Positions 62,789 through 64,000 of a stretch of DNA of 64,000 nt are shown piece after piece. The DNA is from Beijerinckia indica subsp. indica ATCC 9039 (GTDB lineage: Bacteria; Pseudomonadota; Alphaproteobacteria; Rhizobiales; Beijerinckiaceae): assembly GCF_000019845.1 (NCBI RefSeq), contig NC_010580.1, positions 117,737 through 181,736 on the forward strand, in the 5' to 3' direction. The position numbers and the translations under genes are program-made. The notes below the pieces were generated by a model. The model saw nothing but the letters and a program-made list of their open reading frames with translations. It was not told the DNA's origin and did no database searches. Positions within the stretch are counted from its first letter, which is position 1; each line of letters starts with the position of its first letter.

Positions 62789-63714
62789 AGGCTATGGATG
62801 TGTATATCGAGCCGGTGCTTTTCTATTGTAAGTACCGCTTTTCCAAATACAAATATATCAACAGGGTAACGATGCCGCATTTGCATTCCAATGCCCCGCT
62901 CAAGTACATCGAGAATTGCTTTTGCTCCACGTAATTTTGATATTCTTTCGCGTTTGACGAAAGTAAACACCTCACAATTTGATTGGTCACTTTGTACAGA
63001 TTTGTTCCAGAATTTGAAACTGTAACCAGTACGGTATTCCATAATATTCGCAGCGCCATAGTAAATTAGAGGCTGTTCGTTTTCGCGGCAATACATGGAA
63101 GAACGAAACCACGATCTATATGATTTTTCTCCATACGGCGGAATCGAGAGAGATACGGCTTTTTGTTCCTCGGGTGTCATAAATTTAAAACAGTGAACAA
63201 CCTCATGGAGTCGACTTGTGGAATTAAGCGCGTTTTTAAGATAACCCTTAAGTTCGTTGATGCGTTCTCGGCGATCCGAAATGAGTTTAATCCGTTCAAG
63301 GAAGCCGGCGTCGATGTCCATGGTGAACTTTGTATCGCACTCATCGTTAGAGAGCGGATTAAAGACATTAATGATCTCGCTCTTCTTAAGGTGCGATAGA
63401 TATGGCTTGTTTCCTATTTCCCTTTCCAATTCATCAAGCGCTTGAGAAATTTCCGCCCATGGACATGTAGGTAAGTGAGTCGTCCCTTTTTTTAAGCGGA
63501 AATGTGAGCGCTGAACAAAATCATCTTCTTGTGGATTTTTGTCATAATTAATGCCGAGAACTTCTGGATTGTGTGCCTGACGGCATTCGTTATCCGGGCA
63601 ACGAAAGTCAAGCCTTTTGCGAGGGTGCTTTGTTTGGGAGAAGAATATTTCACGCGCCTCAACTATATCGATAATACGATTAACATCTGTGCAAAATGCC
63701 TTGGGTATACTCAT
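62749..63714 (-). CDS. Unknown protein with a putative zinc ribbon
   Basis: A 321-residue soluble protein. Near its start it has 'LDFRCPDNECRQAHNPEVLG' and later 'HFRLKKGTTHLPTCPWAEIS', giving a Cys/His set that could bind zinc, somewhat like the heads of CoiA-type proteins. The remainder is helical and unknown ('RRERINELKGYLKNALNSTS', 'ERISKLRGAKAILDVLERGI'). The start at 63714 has AGGT upstream; the longer frame to 63729 has no better site. It overlaps the convergent gene by 40 bases. Function unknown. Confidence 0.6.
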   Translation of the reverse strand: MSIPKAFCTDVNRIIDIVEAREIFFSQTKHPRKRLDFRCPDNECRQAHNPEVLGINYDKNPQEDDFVQRSHFRLKKGTTHLPTCPWAEISQALDELEREIGNKPYLSHLKKSEIINVFNPLSNDECDTKFTMDIDAGFLERIKLISDRRERINELKGYLKNALNSTSRLHEVVHCFKFMTPEEQKAVSLSIPPYGEKSYRSWFRSSMYCRENEQPLIYYGAANIMEYRTGYSFKFWNKSVQSDQSNCEVFTFVKRERISKLRGAKAILDVLERGIGMQMRHRYPVDIFVFGKAVLTIEKHRLDIHIHSLHSLVVMLTERGA

Positions 63715-63984
63715 ATTGATACCTACCAACTGGCGATGCTCGTCATTCCTTCGTCTACATCACTACCTGCCTTTATTGAGCAGACCGTTCCTTTTTAGGT
63801 ACTTAGAGAATTAAGAGGAACAGCGTTGGCTCGATCACACGCGTGTAGATCTCCGCAATAAATCGCAGAGGAAGACGTAGAGTCGGACAAGCTCCTATCC
63901 TGACTCATTTTGAGCCAAGGATGTGGACGAATCCATGTTGGCGGATAGAGAACTTCAAAAAATAATTTCGTCTCATGCATATCC

Positions 63985-64000
63985 AGGAGGTTTTCTCGTG
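63985..64000 (+). promoter_or_regulatory. Ribosome binding site and GTG start of a gene beyond the window
   Basis: AGGAGG at 63985-63990 is followed, seven bases later, by GTG at the last three bases of the window. The spacing is ideal, so a plus-strand gene very likely begins here. Confidence 0.5.

Noticed and set aside
1..64000. CRISPR array, tRNA or rRNA genes
   Set aside because: I saw no regularly spaced short repeats and no cloverleaf or rRNA signature on reading both strands; a covariance search would be needed to exclude tRNA fully.

Overview
The window looks like accessory DNA, most likely a plasmid or plasmid-like replicon, from an alphaproteobacterium of the order Hyphomicrobiales (Rhizobiales). 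The basis is a RepC-type replication initiator, matches to the EcfG general-stress promoter motif (GGAAC-N16-CGTT), a ROSE-like RNA thermometer before an Hsp20 gene, DUF892/DUF4142 stress proteins, and an IS load (IS6, ISL3, IS5/IS427, IS630, IS110, ISKra4 remnants) common in that group. A Beijerinckiaceae-like host is only a guess.

Positions 1-5100 (all minus strand) hold a pentitol/pentose catabolic cluster: sugar-binding protein, sorbitol/xylitol-type dehydrogenase, AraC-type regulator, xylulokinase and the first 55 codons of transaldolase. Together they would take up a polyol, oxidise it to a ketose, phosphorylate it and pass it to the pentose phosphate pathway.

Positions 5300-32040 are a stress-gene island riddled with insertion sequences. 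Intact stress-type genes include Hsp20 with its thermometer, a hemerythrin protein fused to a glycine-rich repeat protein, a transglutaminase-like protein, a cysteine hydrolase, a DUF892 protein, a DUF4142 protein, a stand-alone NuoD, a CheB-CheR-PAS-HWE hybrid kinase with a second CheB-like protein, and two conserved micro-proteins. Around them lie broken genes: groES cut by an ISL3 element, a DUF892 gene split by an IS5-family element (exactly reconstructable), a frameshifted Nudix gene, and fragments of inorganic pyrophosphatase and a short-chain dehydrogenase. Both DUF892 loci carry exact EcfG-type promoters, so the island seems tied to the general stress response.

Positions 32700-35850 carry a DUF1348 protein, a heme-oxygenase-like diiron protein, a divergent S24-type regulator that lacks the catalytic serine, and a TetR regulator. 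Positions 36490-39100 are the replication segment: a lone repC (no repA or repB in the window), a probable antisense RNA opposite its leader, and a secreted SNase-like nuclease.

Positions 40200-61840 are most of a type IVB (Dot/Icm, IncI-like) conjugation system. A minus-strand block contains DotA/TraY and secreted or accessory proteins. A plus-strand block follows the Legionella icmL-K-E-G-C-D-J-B / R64 traM-N-O-P-Q-R-T-U order: DotI, DotH, DotG, TraP-like, TraQ-like, TraR-like, IcmJ-like and the DotO ATPase. The coupling protein, DotB ATPase, DotC/DotD and relaxase are not in the window. The right end has an HU-type protein, two unknown genes, and a strong ribosome binding site leading into a gene that starts at the window edge.
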